Notes: a model not told the origin generated them from the sequence alone. DNA of 34,146 nt from Treponema sp. UBA3662 (GCA_002373205.1 DFJV01000117.1:1-34146); one strand, 5' to 3'; shown: positions 8,166 through 16,211, counted from the stretch's first letter. Program-made: numbers and translations.

Positions 8166-9746
8166 ATGGAAGAAAGCATTACCCCCCAGACTAATAGTAC
8201 ACAAGGTGTTGCACCAAGTGGTGCACCAGGCGAAAATCCAGCCGCAAAGGGAATCCCGGACGGGCTCACCCCGGCACAGATTGTAAGCCGCCTGGACAGC
8301 TACATCATAGGCCAGAACAAGGCCAAGCGCTTTGTAGCAGTTGCACTCAGGAACCGCCAGCGCAGAATCAAGCTCCCGGAAGAAATCCGCGAAGAGGTAG
8401 CCCCCAAGAACATACTCATGATGGGGCCAACCGGCGTTGGAAAGACGGAGATAGCACGCCGCCTTGCAAAGCTTTGCGGGGCACCATTCCTTAAAGTGGA
8501 AGCCACAAAGTACACGGAAGTAGGCTATGTTGGGCGCGACGTAGAAAGCATGGTGCGCGACCTGATGGCTGTTGGCTACAACATGGTAAAGGCCGAAACC
8601 CAGGAAAAGCTCCGCGAAAAGGCAGTCCCCATGGTGGAAGAATCACTCTTGGATTTGCTTTTGCCCGGAAGCTCCACAAAAAAGGCAAAGAAAGAAGCAA
8701 AAAAGCCAAGCGTCCATATTTCTGGCAACATCTTTGGAAGCGACGCCCCTGTACAGGGAAGCCTTATCCGCATAGACATGCCAAAAGATGCTATTGCAGA
8801 AGAAAGCCTTGAACAGGACGAGGAACCCGCAGAAGAAACAAAGGCAGAAGAAAGCAAGGGCATGAGCGAAACCCGCGAAAAATTCCGTGCCATGCTCCGT
8901 GAAGGAAAGCTGGAAGACCGCATGGTGGACATAACCGTGCACCAGCAGCCAAGGTTCGGCATGGAAATGCTAAGCGGAGGAAACCCTGCCGACTTTGAAG
9001 AGGGAATTGTGGGGCTGCAGGAAATGTTCTCCGGCGGAAAAAGCCGCGTAAAGAACGTAACTGTACGCGAGGCACGCAACATCCTAATGGCGCAGACACT
9101 AGACCGCATAACGGACAGCGACAAGGTTGCGGACGAGGCAAAAAAGCGCGTTGAGCAGAGCGGTATCATCTTCATAGACGAAATAGACAAAATTGCAACC
9201 AAGGGCGGTGAAGGTTCAAGGCAGGACGTTAGCCGCGAGGGAGTACAGCGCGACATCCTCCCAATCGTAGAAGGCAGTGACGTAAACACAAAATGGGGCG
9301 TGGTAAACACAACCCACATACTCTTCATTGGAGCAGGTGCCTTTAGCGTGGCAGCCCCCAGCGACCTAATCCCTGAACTCCAGGGCCGCTTCCCACTCCG
9401 CGTGGAACTTGAGGCCCTTAGAAAAGAAGACTTCAAGCGAATCCTTACCGAGCCAAAGAACGCACTCGTAAAGCAGTACGAGGCACTTCTTGCAACGGAA
9501 GGCGTTACCCTAAAGTTTACGGAAGAGGCAATTGACCGCATGGCCTTTATTGCAGAAGACGTAAATTCCCGCGCAGAAAACATTGGTGCCCGCCGCCTGC
9601 ACACGATTATGGAAACCGTCCTGGAAGACCTTAGCTTTGACGCAGACCAGCACAATGGCGAAACCATAACCGTTGACCGCGCATGGGTTGACGAGCGCCT
9701 AAAAGACGTTGTAAAAGACCAGAATCTGGAGCGTTACATCCTCTAG
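8166..9746 (+). CDS. hslU: HslU, ATPase/unfoldase subunit of HslUV
   Basis: AAA+ unfoldase that feeds substrates to HslV. Taking the ATG at 8166 (AGGAAAG just upstream) gives 526 residues. A TTG at 8124 would overlap hslV and has no better ribosome site. Walker A is GPTGVGKT (87-94), Walker B is IIFIDEIDKIA, and sensor/arginine-finger regions are present (ELQGRFPLRVEL). The C-terminal tail LERYIL fits the HslU peptide that inserts into HslV. Two oddities: a ~30-residue Gln/Pro/Ala-rich extension precedes the usual LTPAQIVSRLDSYIIGQ start, and the I-domain contains a Glu-rich segment (EESLEQDEEPAEETKAEES), longer than in E. coli. Confidence 0.96.
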   Translation: MEESITPQTNSTQGVAPSGAPGENPAAKGIPDGLTPAQIVSRLDSYIIGQNKAKRFVAVALRNRQRRIKLPEEIREEVAPKNILMMGPTGVGKTEIARRLAKLCGAPFLKVEATKYTEVGYVGRDVESMVRDLMAVGYNMVKAETQEKLREKAVPMVEESLLDLLLPGSSTKKAKKEAKKPSVHISGNIFGSDAPVQGSLIRIDMPKDAIAEESLEQDEEPAEETKAEESKGMSETREKFRAMLREGKLEDRMVDITVHQQPRFGMEMLSGGNPADFEEGIVGLQEMFSGGKSRVKNVTVREARNILMAQTLDRITDSDKVADEAKKRVEQSGIIFIDEIDKIATKGGEGSRQDVSREGVQRDILPIVEGSDVNTKWGVVNTTHILFIGAGAFSVAAPSDLIPELQGRFPLRVELEALRKEDFKRILTEPKNALVKQYEALLATEGVTLKFTEEAIDRMAFIAEDVNSRAENIGARRLHTIMETVLEDLSFDADQHNGETITVDRAWVDERLKDVVKDQNLERYIL

Positions 9747-9781
9747 CTTTCTTCTCTGGAGCATACTTCTTGGTAAAACTG

Positions 9782-9798
9782 CCTGCAATACTTGCAGG
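9782..9798 (+). terminator. short hairpin after hslU
   Basis: Perfect 7-bp stem CCTGCAA-TAC-TTGCAGG, 36 bp after the hslU stop. There is no T tract, so terminator function is uncertain. Confidence 0.35.
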
Positions 9799-9807
9799 AG
9801 GTCCCTT

Positions 9808-9891
9808 GTTACGGGCTTTCCGGGGCTTGCCCTCTCGGCCGGCCCGCTTCGCGGGCTTGCTTCGCAACCCCTCCAATCCCGGCTAGGCTCC
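9808..9891 (-). repeat. dispersed intergenic repeat, copy after hslU
   Basis: On the minus strand it reads CCTAGCCGGGATTGGAGGGG, then a hairpin GCCCGC-GAA-GCGGGC, then CCCCGGAAAGCCCGTAAC. The GCAATGGAGC block is missing, so this copy is shorter than those at 6409 and 28550. Confidence 0.65.
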
Positions 9892-9901
9892 ATTTGTAAT
9901 A

Positions 9902-10077
9902 GCATGGAAGCAACAGGAAATCAGTTTTTGGCGCAACGAGAAGCAAAATATGGCTGAAAATCCATTTGCGCGGAACGACCGAAGGGAGTGAAAGTCCTAT
10001 TACCGCGCACCATGGATTTTCAGACAGATTTTGCTGGTAGTGGAGCCAAAAACTGATTTCCGTGTCTTCCCCTTGCA
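9902..10077. repeat. long imperfect inverted repeat upstream of iorB
   Basis: The left arm (9902-9973) and the right arm (10003-10077) are inverted copies. Shared blocks read from the tips inward are GGAAATCAGTTTTTGGC, AGCAAAAT, CTGAAAATCCAT and GCGCGG. The ~29-bp centre contains GACCGAAGGGAGTGAAAGTC. No reading frame spans it. It ends 3 bp before the iorB -35 box. It could be a MITE-like element or a structured RNA. Confidence 0.75.
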
Positions 10078-10080
10078 TCA

Positions 10081-10109
10081 TTGACAAAAATCCCCGTCTG
10101 CAATACTCT
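10081..10109 (+). promoter_or_regulatory. promoter of iorB, leaderless configuration
   Basis: TTGACA (10081-10086), 17 bp, TACTCT (10104-10109). The ATG begins 6 nt later and no Shine-Dalgarno sequence is present, so the message probably starts at the AUG. Confidence 0.65.
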
Positions 10110-10115
10110 AATGGC

Positions 10116-10688
10116 ATGACAACGAATGTAATGATTGTAGGCGTAGGCGGACAGGGATCCCTTTTGGCAAGCAAATTGCTTGGCCGCGTAGCCTTAAAAA
10201 AAGGATATGACGTAAAGGTAAGCGAAGTACACGGAATGAGCCAGCGCGGAGGCAGCGTAGTAACATACGTACGCTTTGGCGACAAGGTTTATTCACCCGT
10301 AATAGACAAAGGCGAGGCAGACTACATAATCTCCTTCGAGACACTGGAAGCCGCCCGCTACATTGACTGCTTAAAAAAAGGCGGAACCGTAATCGTAAAC
10401 ACACAGCAAATAGACCCCATGCCTGTAATCACAGGTACTGCAGAATACCCGGATGGCCTCGTCCAGAAAATGAAGGACGCAGGTGCAAACGTAGACGCAA
10501 TGGATGCCCTTGACCTTGCCCTCAAGGCTGGCTCCTCCAAATCTGCAAACATTGCCCTAATGGGACGCTTTTCTACCTATTATAAAGACATAAGCGAAAG
10601 TGAATGGCTTGAAGCCCTCTCTGAATGTGTAAAGCCCCAGTTCCTGGAACTCAACAAAAAAGCCTTTGCCCTTGGCCGCGGGAAATAA
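10116..10688 (+). CDS. iorB: indolepyruvate:ferredoxin oxidoreductase, beta subunit
   Basis: A 190-residue member of the gamma domain of 2-oxoacid:ferredoxin oxidoreductases. The signature VGVGGQGSLLASKLLG (residues 7-22) and VSEVHGMSQRGGSVVTYVRFG are diagnostic of IorB-like proteins. With IorA (TPP and FeS subunit) it converts aryl pyruvates to aryl-acetyl-CoA. No iorA lies nearby, so the partner is elsewhere or this subunit has another alpha partner. The nearby phenylacetate-CoA ligase and ACT genes (26731-28456) are common neighbours of ior genes and support the function. A GTG at 10062 would extend the frame, but the promoter overlaps that extension, so the ATG is preferred. The last 210 bp are repeated at 23993. 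Confidence 0.88.
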   Translation: MTTNVMIVGVGGQGSLLASKLLGRVALKKGYDVKVSEVHGMSQRGGSVVTYVRFGDKVYSPVIDKGEADYIISFETLEAARYIDCLKKGGTVIVNTQQIDPMPVITGTAEYPDGLVQKMKDAGANVDAMDALDLALKAGSSKSANIALMGRFSTYYKDISESEWLEALSECVKPQFLELNKKAFALGRGK

Positions 10689-10700
10689 GATTCTTTGCAG

Positions 10701-10739
10701 AAAGTGACTGCTTTGACTCTTCAAGGTTAGTCACTTTTT
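10701..10739 (+). terminator. intrinsic terminator after iorB
   Basis: Stem AAAGTGACT (10701-10709) with AGTCACTTT (10729-10737), extended inward by CTTTGA/TCAAGG, followed by a run of T. It starts 12 bp after the iorB stop. Confidence 0.75.
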
Positions 10740-10740
10740 A

Positions 10741-10902
10741 TCAAGGCTTGCACAAAAGTTTCTCGTACAGTTTTTCATATTCAAAAAATATTTTTTCTTC
10801 TGAAAAATCTTTTTTTATATGTTCTTGTAAACTCCTGAGTTTTGTTCTTTGGTACTTTGCGCATCATCAACAGCGCGACTAAATGAATCAATATTATCAA
10901 GA
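10741..10902 (-). pseudogene. frameshifted remnant of a glycosyltransferase 3' end
   Basis: About 138 bp (10765-10902) is close to 90% identical to 12401-12539, the coding end of the GT4 gene at 12368-13423. On the minus strand it translates as LDNIDSFSRAVDDAQ, loses one base relative to the intact gene after KEQ, then recovers the frame ending in EYEKLYEKLLCKP and a stop at 10741-10743. The extreme C-terminus differs from the intact gene (EKLYQKLFSGKTNL), so the remnant came from a related but not identical allele. It is separated from the intact gene only by the ATPase gene 10984-12258. Confidence 0.8.
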
Positions 10903-10983
10903 TAGATGCTATTTTACTCAAGACGTAGGCTGATCTCCAGACAGTAAATCTGTAAAGTGATGACTTTGGAAAATTATCAATCG

Positions 10984-12258
10984 TTAGAACAAATCCACGC
11001 GGTCAAGCAAAAAATCAAGCAGATTACAATGGAAAATTCCTTTGTCATCATAAAAGCTACGAGGAATATCCATTCGAATAATAATCTTTTTGAAAAAATC
11101 CTTTGCAAGTAACAGAGACCCAAGTTCTCCATTTATTTTTTCATCTTCATCCATACGAATGGCAGACTGAATGTAAATCCGCTTATCCACATTGTTTACA
11201 ACAAAGTCAATTTCTTTCTGGACATTCTGTCCTTTTGTCCTGTCCACAACAACGCCCACATCAACAGAATATCCCCGCAAAACAAGCTCATTGTAGATTA
11301 TATTCTCCATGATGTGACCTGTATCTATCTGGCGATAGTTAAGGCGTATATTGCGCAATCCCATATCAGCATAATAATATTTGTTGGGGAAAGAAAAGTA
11401 ACTCTTCCCTTTTACATCATATCTTTTTGCAGTGCTTATCAGAAAAGAATCTTCAATATGCTGAATATAATTTGAGACTAATGCAGGGTTGATTTTTTCT
11501 TTAGTCATACTTGCAATCGAGTTTGCAACATTTGTAGGATTTGTAAGAGAACTGATTTGAGATGCTAGCATATCAAGAATATTATCAAGAATATCCGCTC
11601 TTTCAATTTTATTTCGTTCAATAATATCTTTTGTATAAAGCTCTTTATACAACGAAGAAAGATATTCTTTTTTATCAATTTCATTCTGAATAGAAGAGAC
11701 TCTTGGCAAGCCGCCATAAAGCATGTATTGCTCAAAAGAAGACCTTTCATCTCCGCCCAAAGCACTAAAGAATTCAGAAAATGAAAGCGGGTAGATATGA
11801 ATCTGTGTGGAACGACCGCGAAACTCCGTTGCAATATCCCTTGACAGCCCCTTTGAGTTGCTTCCAGTTACATACACATCAAGATTTTTATAACTATTCA
11901 ACTCATTAAGCATATCGTAAATCGTTATTTCAATTCCGCCATTTTCTTTATCAATAACTTTCTGCGTAAATTGCACTTCGTCAATCAAAAGATAAAACTG
12001 TTTTCCTTTTTCATTAGAAACGACAGATTCAACATATTCACAAAGATTGATGGGATTGCGGTATTTGTAAAACTTACGCTGGTCTAATTCAATCTTAATA
12101 ATCTGAAAGTCTGAAACCCCTGATTTTTTTAGGTATTCCGTAAAAAGCTCGAAAAGCAGTACAGATTTGCCGCACCGCCGGATACCTGTAACTACTTTTA
12201 TCTGGCCATCCCACATGGAGCGAATGAGTTTTTCAAGATACCGATTCCGACTTATCAC
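10984..12258 (-). CDS. AAA+ ATPase with C-terminal DUF4143-type nuclease-like domain
   Basis: A 424-residue P-loop ATPase of the AAA_14/DUF4143 kind, common in accessory DNA of anaerobes and of unproven function. Walker A is GIRRCGKSVLLFEL near residue 25, Walker B is LLIDEVQF, followed by VTGSN and RGRSTQIHIYPLSFSEF, a hallmark stretch of the family. The C-terminal half ends with EIDFVVNNVDKRIYIQSA, which resembles a PD-(D/E)xK core although the usual Lys after Gln/Glu is not in place. Start is GTG (12256-12258) with GAGGTGA upstream. Its flanks are two copies of the glycosyltransferase 3' end, indicating late arrival in the glycan cluster. A role in glycan synthesis is unlikely. Confidence 0.85.
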   Translation of the reverse strand: MISRNRYLEKLIRSMWDGQIKVVTGIRRCGKSVLLFELFTEYLKKSGVSDFQIIKIELDQRKFYKYRNPINLCEYVESVVSNEKGKQFYLLIDEVQFTQKVIDKENGGIEITIYDMLNELNSYKNLDVYVTGSNSKGLSRDIATEFRGRSTQIHIYPLSFSEFFSALGGDERSSFEQYMLYGGLPRVSSIQNEIDKKEYLSSLYKELYTKDIIERNKIERADILDNILDMLASQISSLTNPTNVANSIASMTKEKINPALVSNYIQHIEDSFLISTAKRYDVKGKSYFSFPNKYYYADMGLRNIRLNYRQIDTGHIMENIIYNELVLRGYSVDVGVVVDRTKGQNVQKEIDFVVNNVDKRIYIQSAIRMDEDEKINGELGSLLLAKDFFKKIIIRMDIPRSFYDDKGIFHCNLLDFLLDRVDLF

Positions 12259-12338
12259 GATTTCACCTCGAATTTACGACGAACTGGACGTTAAATATAG
12301 GTATACTTTACCCTGAACAAAGAAAAATGTCTAGTATA

Positions 12339-12374
12339 TCTCTAATTTACGACGGGTTTGATGCAAATTAGAGA
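12339..12374 (-). terminator. hairpin at the 3' end of the GT4 gene
   Basis: Perfect 10-bp stem TCTCTAATTT (12339-12348) and AAATTAGAGA (12365-12374), overlapping the stop codon of the glycosyltransferase. No T tract follows on the minus strand. TTTACGACG inside the loop recurs at ~12274 near the ATPase start. Confidence 0.4.
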
Positions 12375-13423
12375 TTAGTTTTCCCTGAAAATAATTTTTG
12401 ATACAGTTTTTCATATTCAGAAAACATTTTTTCTTCTGAAAAATCTTTTTTTATATGTGCTTGTAAACTCTTGATTTTTTGTTCTTTGTTGCATTGCGCA
12501 TCATCAACAGCGCGGCTAAATGAATCAATATTATCAAGAGAGAAAAAACTTACTTCGTTATTACAAAAAGGCATTGAAAAAGCAGGAATGTCAGAACAAA
12601 CCACGGCAGCCCCTACCGTTCCTGCTTCTAAAAGAGCAAGGCTGAATCCTTCTGAATACGAAGGAATTACAAACACATCAGCATATTTCATAACATGATA
12701 AGGATTTTTTTTGAACGGAGAGAAAAATACCCTGTCTGAAATACCGTTTTTCTCTGCATAATCAATCAAAGCCTCTTTTTGCTCACCTTTGCCAATACAA
12801 ATATATGCAAGGTCTTTGCGACTTCTTAAGAGTTCTAGAACTTGAATAAGCCCTTTCCTCTTTACAAGACCTGAATAAGAACAGAGTACAGAAAGTTTTT
12901 TTGTGTGAAAAACTGAAACTTGTCTTGCGATTTCACTATAATCATCTTGTTCTTCTGAAATTTCAATGCCATTGTAAATTAAAGTACTGCGACGTAATGA
13001 TTTTTCATACAATTTCATAAGGTAATCGTTTATTTGTACCGTTACATTTATTCTTTTCAGATAATGAAGCCATACTTTTGAAAATATGAACGATATGAAA
13101 TCCCCGTAGGAGTATTTTAAATCATCATAAATGTTGCAATGTACAGTAGAGACAGTCTTTGCATGATGAATTTGTTTTGCATATTTTGCAACATACTTAT
13201 CTGGTCGAAACATATGAGAATGAACTATGTCGAATGAATCAAAATCAATAGGTTCATTCATTTTTATTTGTCTTGCAGGGCAATCAAAATGAGTTTTCAC
13301 AATATCATCAAAATAAAAGACAGACATTTCATTTCTCAGCTGCAAGAAAAAATCAGAAAGCCGCTTAGCAAGAAAAATGGGAGCTTTTGCATCAAGGCTT
13401 GGTAAAATGTAGGCGATTTTCAT
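12368..13423 (-). CDS. GT4-family glycosyltransferase
   Basis: A 351-residue GT-B fold enzyme of family GT4, retaining, expected to add a sugar from a nucleotide donor to a lipid-linked glycan at the cytoplasmic membrane face. The N-terminal MKIAYILPSLDAKAPIFLAKRL and the C-terminal donor-site stretch VFVIPSYSEGFSLALLEAG, with the ExxxxxxxE pair, are typical. Its ATG overlaps the upstream GT2 stop by 4 bp, indicating translational coupling. It is the last glycan gene of the minus-strand cluster. A decayed second 3' end of a close relative lies at 10741-10902. Sugar specificity unknown. Confidence 0.9.
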   Translation of the reverse strand: MKIAYILPSLDAKAPIFLAKRLSDFFLQLRNEMSVFYFDDIVKTHFDCPARQIKMNEPIDFDSFDIVHSHMFRPDKYVAKYAKQIHHAKTVSTVHCNIYDDLKYSYGDFISFIFSKVWLHYLKRINVTVQINDYLMKLYEKSLRRSTLIYNGIEISEEQDDYSEIARQVSVFHTKKLSVLCSYSGLVKRKGLIQVLELLRSRKDLAYICIGKGEQKEALIDYAEKNGISDRVFFSPFKKNPYHVMKYADVFVIPSYSEGFSLALLEAGTVGAAVVCSDIPAFSMPFCNNEVSFFSLDNIDSFSRAVDDAQCNKEQKIKSLQAHIKKDFSEEKMFSEYEKLYQKLFSGKTNL

Positions 13424-14361
13424 ACCTTCACTCTCTTTGTAATGATTTTGTATTTTAAGGTTTCATATAAATAGGCAACTTGATACGGAGAAACAAGCGA
13501 TAATAGAACATAAAACAGCAAGGCGAAATGATGTTTGCGGGCTTTACATTCAATAGCTTTATAAAGGCATTTGTTTGAAAACGAGTAAATCTTTTCCGTA
13601 ATTCTCGAAGTTTTTATAAACTGCTCACAATTATGCAAAGAATATGAATCTTCCCCTGTTTTTTCTCGCTCACGATATAGCTTTGCTGTATACCAACGGC
13701 TTTTCAATTTTTTTACCCCGTAGGTCGAAGCAGAATTTCCGACACGGTTCACGCGGATTTTATAGCCGAAGTATTCTGCCATATTCGTACATCTGTAGCC
13801 TTTACTTATAAGCCGAAGAACAAAATCGTAATCTTCAGAAGCAAACAATTTGCGATAACCATGTAATTCATCATACATTGTCTTATAAGTCATCCAAATA
13901 TGAACGACAGGAGTTTTCAGAAGACATGTTTTTTTCATCAAGGAGAAATCGCTTAAAAAAGTTGTTCTGCCAATTTCATTTCCTTCTGCGTTTATAGTAA
14001 TTGCACTTGTTCCGACGAGCTTTATATCAGGATTTATATCCAGAAAATTTTTCATTTTTTCAAGGCGGAATCTGTCAGAAATATCATCGCCATCCATTCT
14101 GACAATATATTTTCCTGTCGCATTTTCAAGCGCACGATTAAGAGAAAACTCAATCTTTGAATTCACTTCATTACGAAACAATTTTATCCTTGAATCTTTT
14201 TCTGCATATCTTTTGCAGATTTCAAAGGTCTTGTCTGTGGAGCAGTCGTCAACAATTACAAATTCGATATTTGAATACGACTGATTTAAAATTGATTCGA
14301 TTGCCTCTGCGACATACGGCTCGACATTGTAAGTCGGCATTATCACGCTGATTAATTCCAT
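13420..14361 (-). CDS. GT2-family glycosyltransferase
   Basis: A 313-residue GT-A enzyme of family GT2. It shows ISVIMPTYNVEPYVAEAIESIL at the N-terminus, the nucleotide-binding VDDCSTDKT, and the metal-binding MDGDD around residue 90. The C-terminal ~80 residues include hydrophobic segments (HHFALLFYVLLSLVSPYQVAYL) that could attach it to the membrane. It begins 18 bp after the stop of the neighbouring GT2 and overlaps the next gene by 4 bp. It is ~35-40% similar by eye to the GT2 at 14380, so the two probably arose by duplication. Acceptor and sugar unknown. Confidence 0.9.
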   Translation of the reverse strand: MELISVIMPTYNVEPYVAEAIESILNQSYSNIEFVIVDDCSTDKTFEICKRYAEKDSRIKLFRNEVNSKIEFSLNRALENATGKYIVRMDGDDISDRFRLEKMKNFLDINPDIKLVGTSAITINAEGNEIGRTTFLSDFSLMKKTCLLKTPVVHIWMTYKTMYDELHGYRKLFASEDYDFVLRLISKGYRCTNMAEYFGYKIRVNRVGNSASTYGVKKLKSRWYTAKLYREREKTGEDSYSLHNCEQFIKTSRITEKIYSFSNKCLYKAIECKARKHHFALLFYVLLSLVSPYQVAYLYETLKYKIITKRVKV

Positions 14362-14379
14362 ATACCGTTTACCATCCTT

Positions 14380-15285
14380 TTATAAAGTAGCAAAAAAATT
14401 TTTTAGCAAATAAAAAATAAGAGGAAGAAAGAATTTTATTCGCAAAATATTATGTATTCTGATATTGTGACTTAGAATCAGTGAGCAAATAATATTTCCT
14501 CTTGCGCTCAAAGGTCTTATTTTGGAAATTACTTTTAAGTCGTTCCGCCTAGGGGCAAGAGTTTTTAGTAAATCGCTTTGAGCCATGCACTTTTGGGAGT
14601 CAGATTTTTTTGGGATTCTGTAACAAATCAGTCTCTCTTTTGTATTGTGACCTTTATTCGATTCTAGTATGTTAAGCCATAACGCGTAATCTTCTGCATG
14701 GAGAAATTTTTCATCGTAATTGAACTGACTTAAAATTTCTTTTCTGACAATAACTGACGGATGATAAAACGGATTTGCACATAATTTAAACACTTGGATT
14801 CTTTCGTGACTTGTTGCTAAAAAACTGCAACCAATAATTTTACCTTCTTCATCAATATGCCAGGCATTCGTCCCGCAAATCGCAATGCAAGGATTCGCTT
14901 CCAAAAAAGCAACTTGCTTTTCAATCCTTTTAGCTAGCGAAATATCATCGGCATCCATTCGGGCAATATATTTTCCTGTTGCCCGCTCCACAAGAGCATT
15001 TAGCGTGCAGACAATTTTTTGATTATGTTCATTTCGGAAAAGTTTTATGCGGGCATCTTCTTCTGCCAGTTTCTGCAAAATCGCAAAACTACCGTCTGCA
15101 GAACAGTCGTCGGTAATCAATATTTCAAGATTCTGATAAGTCTGATTCAATATGGAACGGACAGCCTGCTCCACATATTTTTCCGCGTTGTACACAGGTA
15201 TAATCACCGAGACCAACGGCTGCGAATTTCGCGGATGAGAATCATTTTCTGTCAAACTACCGGCTGCACCCTGTGCTTCTGCCAT
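14380..15285 (-). CDS. GT2-family glycosyltransferase
   Basis: Starts at the ATG 15283-15285, preceded by AAGGAG. An upstream TTG at 15309 has no ribosome site. The 301-residue product carries VSVIIPVYNAEKYVEQAVRS, TDDCSADGSF and ARMDADD (the DxD metal site), all GT2 features, then a C-terminal amphipathic/hydrophobic end (KFFLPLIFYLLKNFFATL) suited to membrane association. It is first in the downstream glycan group 15285-12368 and is separated from the upstream group by the inverted-repeat-flanked ATPase fragment. An N-terminal extension of ~25 residues precedes the catalytic domain. Confidence 0.88.
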   Translation of the reverse strand: MAEAQGAAGSLTENDSHPRNSQPLVSVIIPVYNAEKYVEQAVRSILNQTYQNLEILITDDCSADGSFAILQKLAEEDARIKLFRNEHNQKIVCTLNALVERATGKYIARMDADDISLAKRIEKQVAFLEANPCIAICGTNAWHIDEEGKIIGCSFLATSHERIQVFKLCANPFYHPSVIVRKEILSQFNYDEKFLHAEDYALWLNILESNKGHNTKERLICYRIPKKSDSQKCMAQSDLLKTLAPRRNDLKVISKIRPLSARGNIICSLILSHNIRIHNILRIKFFLPLIFYLLKNFFATL

Positions 15286-15364
15286 AATGGTACTCCTTAC
15301 CTTTTTCAAGGCATTTTGTTTTTACCGTTCGTTTGACATTTCTATTTCTATGAGAAAAAGTAGT

Positions 15365-16066
15365 CTATATAAATTCTACTGGAATTACAAAAGCTGTAAT
15401 TTCACCTTTTTTTACAGAAGAAACTTTATTTGCGCCGCAAATTATGACAGGCTGAGCAATCTGAACATTTTTCAATCTGTTTGTGATGAAAAAATTCTTT
15501 GCAGTATCTGTTTTTTTCACGACTTCCGGGTAACTGCCTGTAAAAATACGATTCCATATTTTCTGAACTGAAAACTCGTAATTTGAAAACGCTTTATTTC
15601 TGGCAAGAATGTAATCTTTTGCAGGTAAAAATGAATCAGAAAAATCATCGCCTCGTATTTCCCTTGCAGACAAAGAATATAATTGAACTATACCGATTCG
15701 CCCAGAAAGACTTTCTGTTGCTTTTTCCATCAGCTTGAACTGCTGGCTTCCTGTAAGAAAATACATTCCGTTGTGGCGGTCTTTATCTATCTGGACTTTC
15801 AGATAGCGAAACAACTCTGGTACATATTGGATTTCATCAAACATATAGGGGCTTTGATGGAATTCAAGAAATGCAGTAGGGTCAGTCTTTGCAAATTCTT
15901 CTTCAGAAATATCATCAAAAGTTGTGCTGGGAACTGATTTTTTCTCAGTAATTTTTTTCAAAAGCGTCGTTTTGCCCGTCTGTCGAGCTCCTGTAACAAG
16001 GACTGATGGAAAAGATGAAGCAAAACGCTTCAAAGTTTTTTCTGCATGACGGTTTATAAAATCCAT
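15365..16066 (-). pseudogene. DUF4143-type ATPase, internally deleted
   Basis: A 233-codon frame versus about 380-430 for intact relatives. The N-terminal AAA_14 domain is complete: Walker A VTGARQTGKTTLL, Walker B PYMFDEIQYVPELF, then FLTGSQQFKLMEKATESLSGR and LYSLSAREI. After SYPEVVKKTDTAKNFF the normal DUF4143 domain is missing, and the frame runs straight into NVQIAQPVIICGANKVSSVKK...IPVEFI, which resembles the extreme C-terminal strand pair of full-length members. This suggests an in-frame internal deletion of ~150 residues. The product could still bind ATP but lacks the nuclease-like fold. The ATG at 16066 lies 11 nt after a -10 box, without a Shine-Dalgarno sequence. Confidence 0.7.
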
Positions 16067-16077
16067 AAAGATCTCTA

Positions 16078-16114
16078 AATATAGGATAATCCAAAGTATA
16101 ATTAAAGATTATCC
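16078..16114 (-). promoter_or_regulatory. promoter with dyad operator of the deleted ATPase gene
   Basis: On the minus strand: TTTAAT (16101-16106), 17 bp, TATATT (16078-16083). A perfect dyad GGATAATC (16084-16091) / GATTATCC (16107-16114) overlaps both sides of the -35 box, so a dimeric repressor could bind. The string AAATATAGG next to the -10 box recurs upstream of the full-length ATPase gene (near 12294). Confidence 0.5.
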
Positions 16115-16182
16115 CATGTTTGTAAAAGATGCAATCTTTTTTCAGTTTTCCGTCCCTAAAAAATAGAAATGTCAAAGAACAT

Positions 16183-16209
16183 AGTAAAAATCAAAAAGAA
16201 ATTTTTACT
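16183..16209 (-). terminator. AT-rich hairpin after the sulfotransferase-like gene
   Basis: Perfect 9-bp stem AGTAAAAAT (16183-16191) and ATTTTTACT (16201-16209), 2 bp beyond the stop at 16212. Its outer half is also part of the cassette's right terminal repeat. Confidence 0.45.
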
Positions 16210-16211
16210 CT

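Larger units (their letters stand above)
15319..16191. mobile_element. inverted-repeat-flanked cassette carrying the deleted ATPase gene
   Basis: The left arm (15319-15347) contains TTTGACATTTCTATTT at 15332-15347. The right arm (16161-16191) contains its exact reverse complement AAATAGAAATGTCAAA at 16161-16176. The match continues outward through GTTC/GAAC and TTTTTAC/GTAAAAA with two small indels, giving ~30-bp terminal inverted repeats. The interior is essentially one gene and its promoter. No clear target duplication is visible and no transposase is encoded, so mobility is inferred. Confidence 0.55.

Noticed and set aside
8576..9667. Minus-strand 363-codon frame opposite hslU
   Set aside because: Shadow of a well-supported hslU; composition is Ser/Arg-rich with no recognisable domain or ribosome site.
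12339..12374. Possible attachment site or inverted-repeat end of an element around the full-length ATPase gene
   Set aside because: The 10-bp dyad has no matching partner on the other side of the gene; the flanks are explained by the duplicated glycosyltransferase end.
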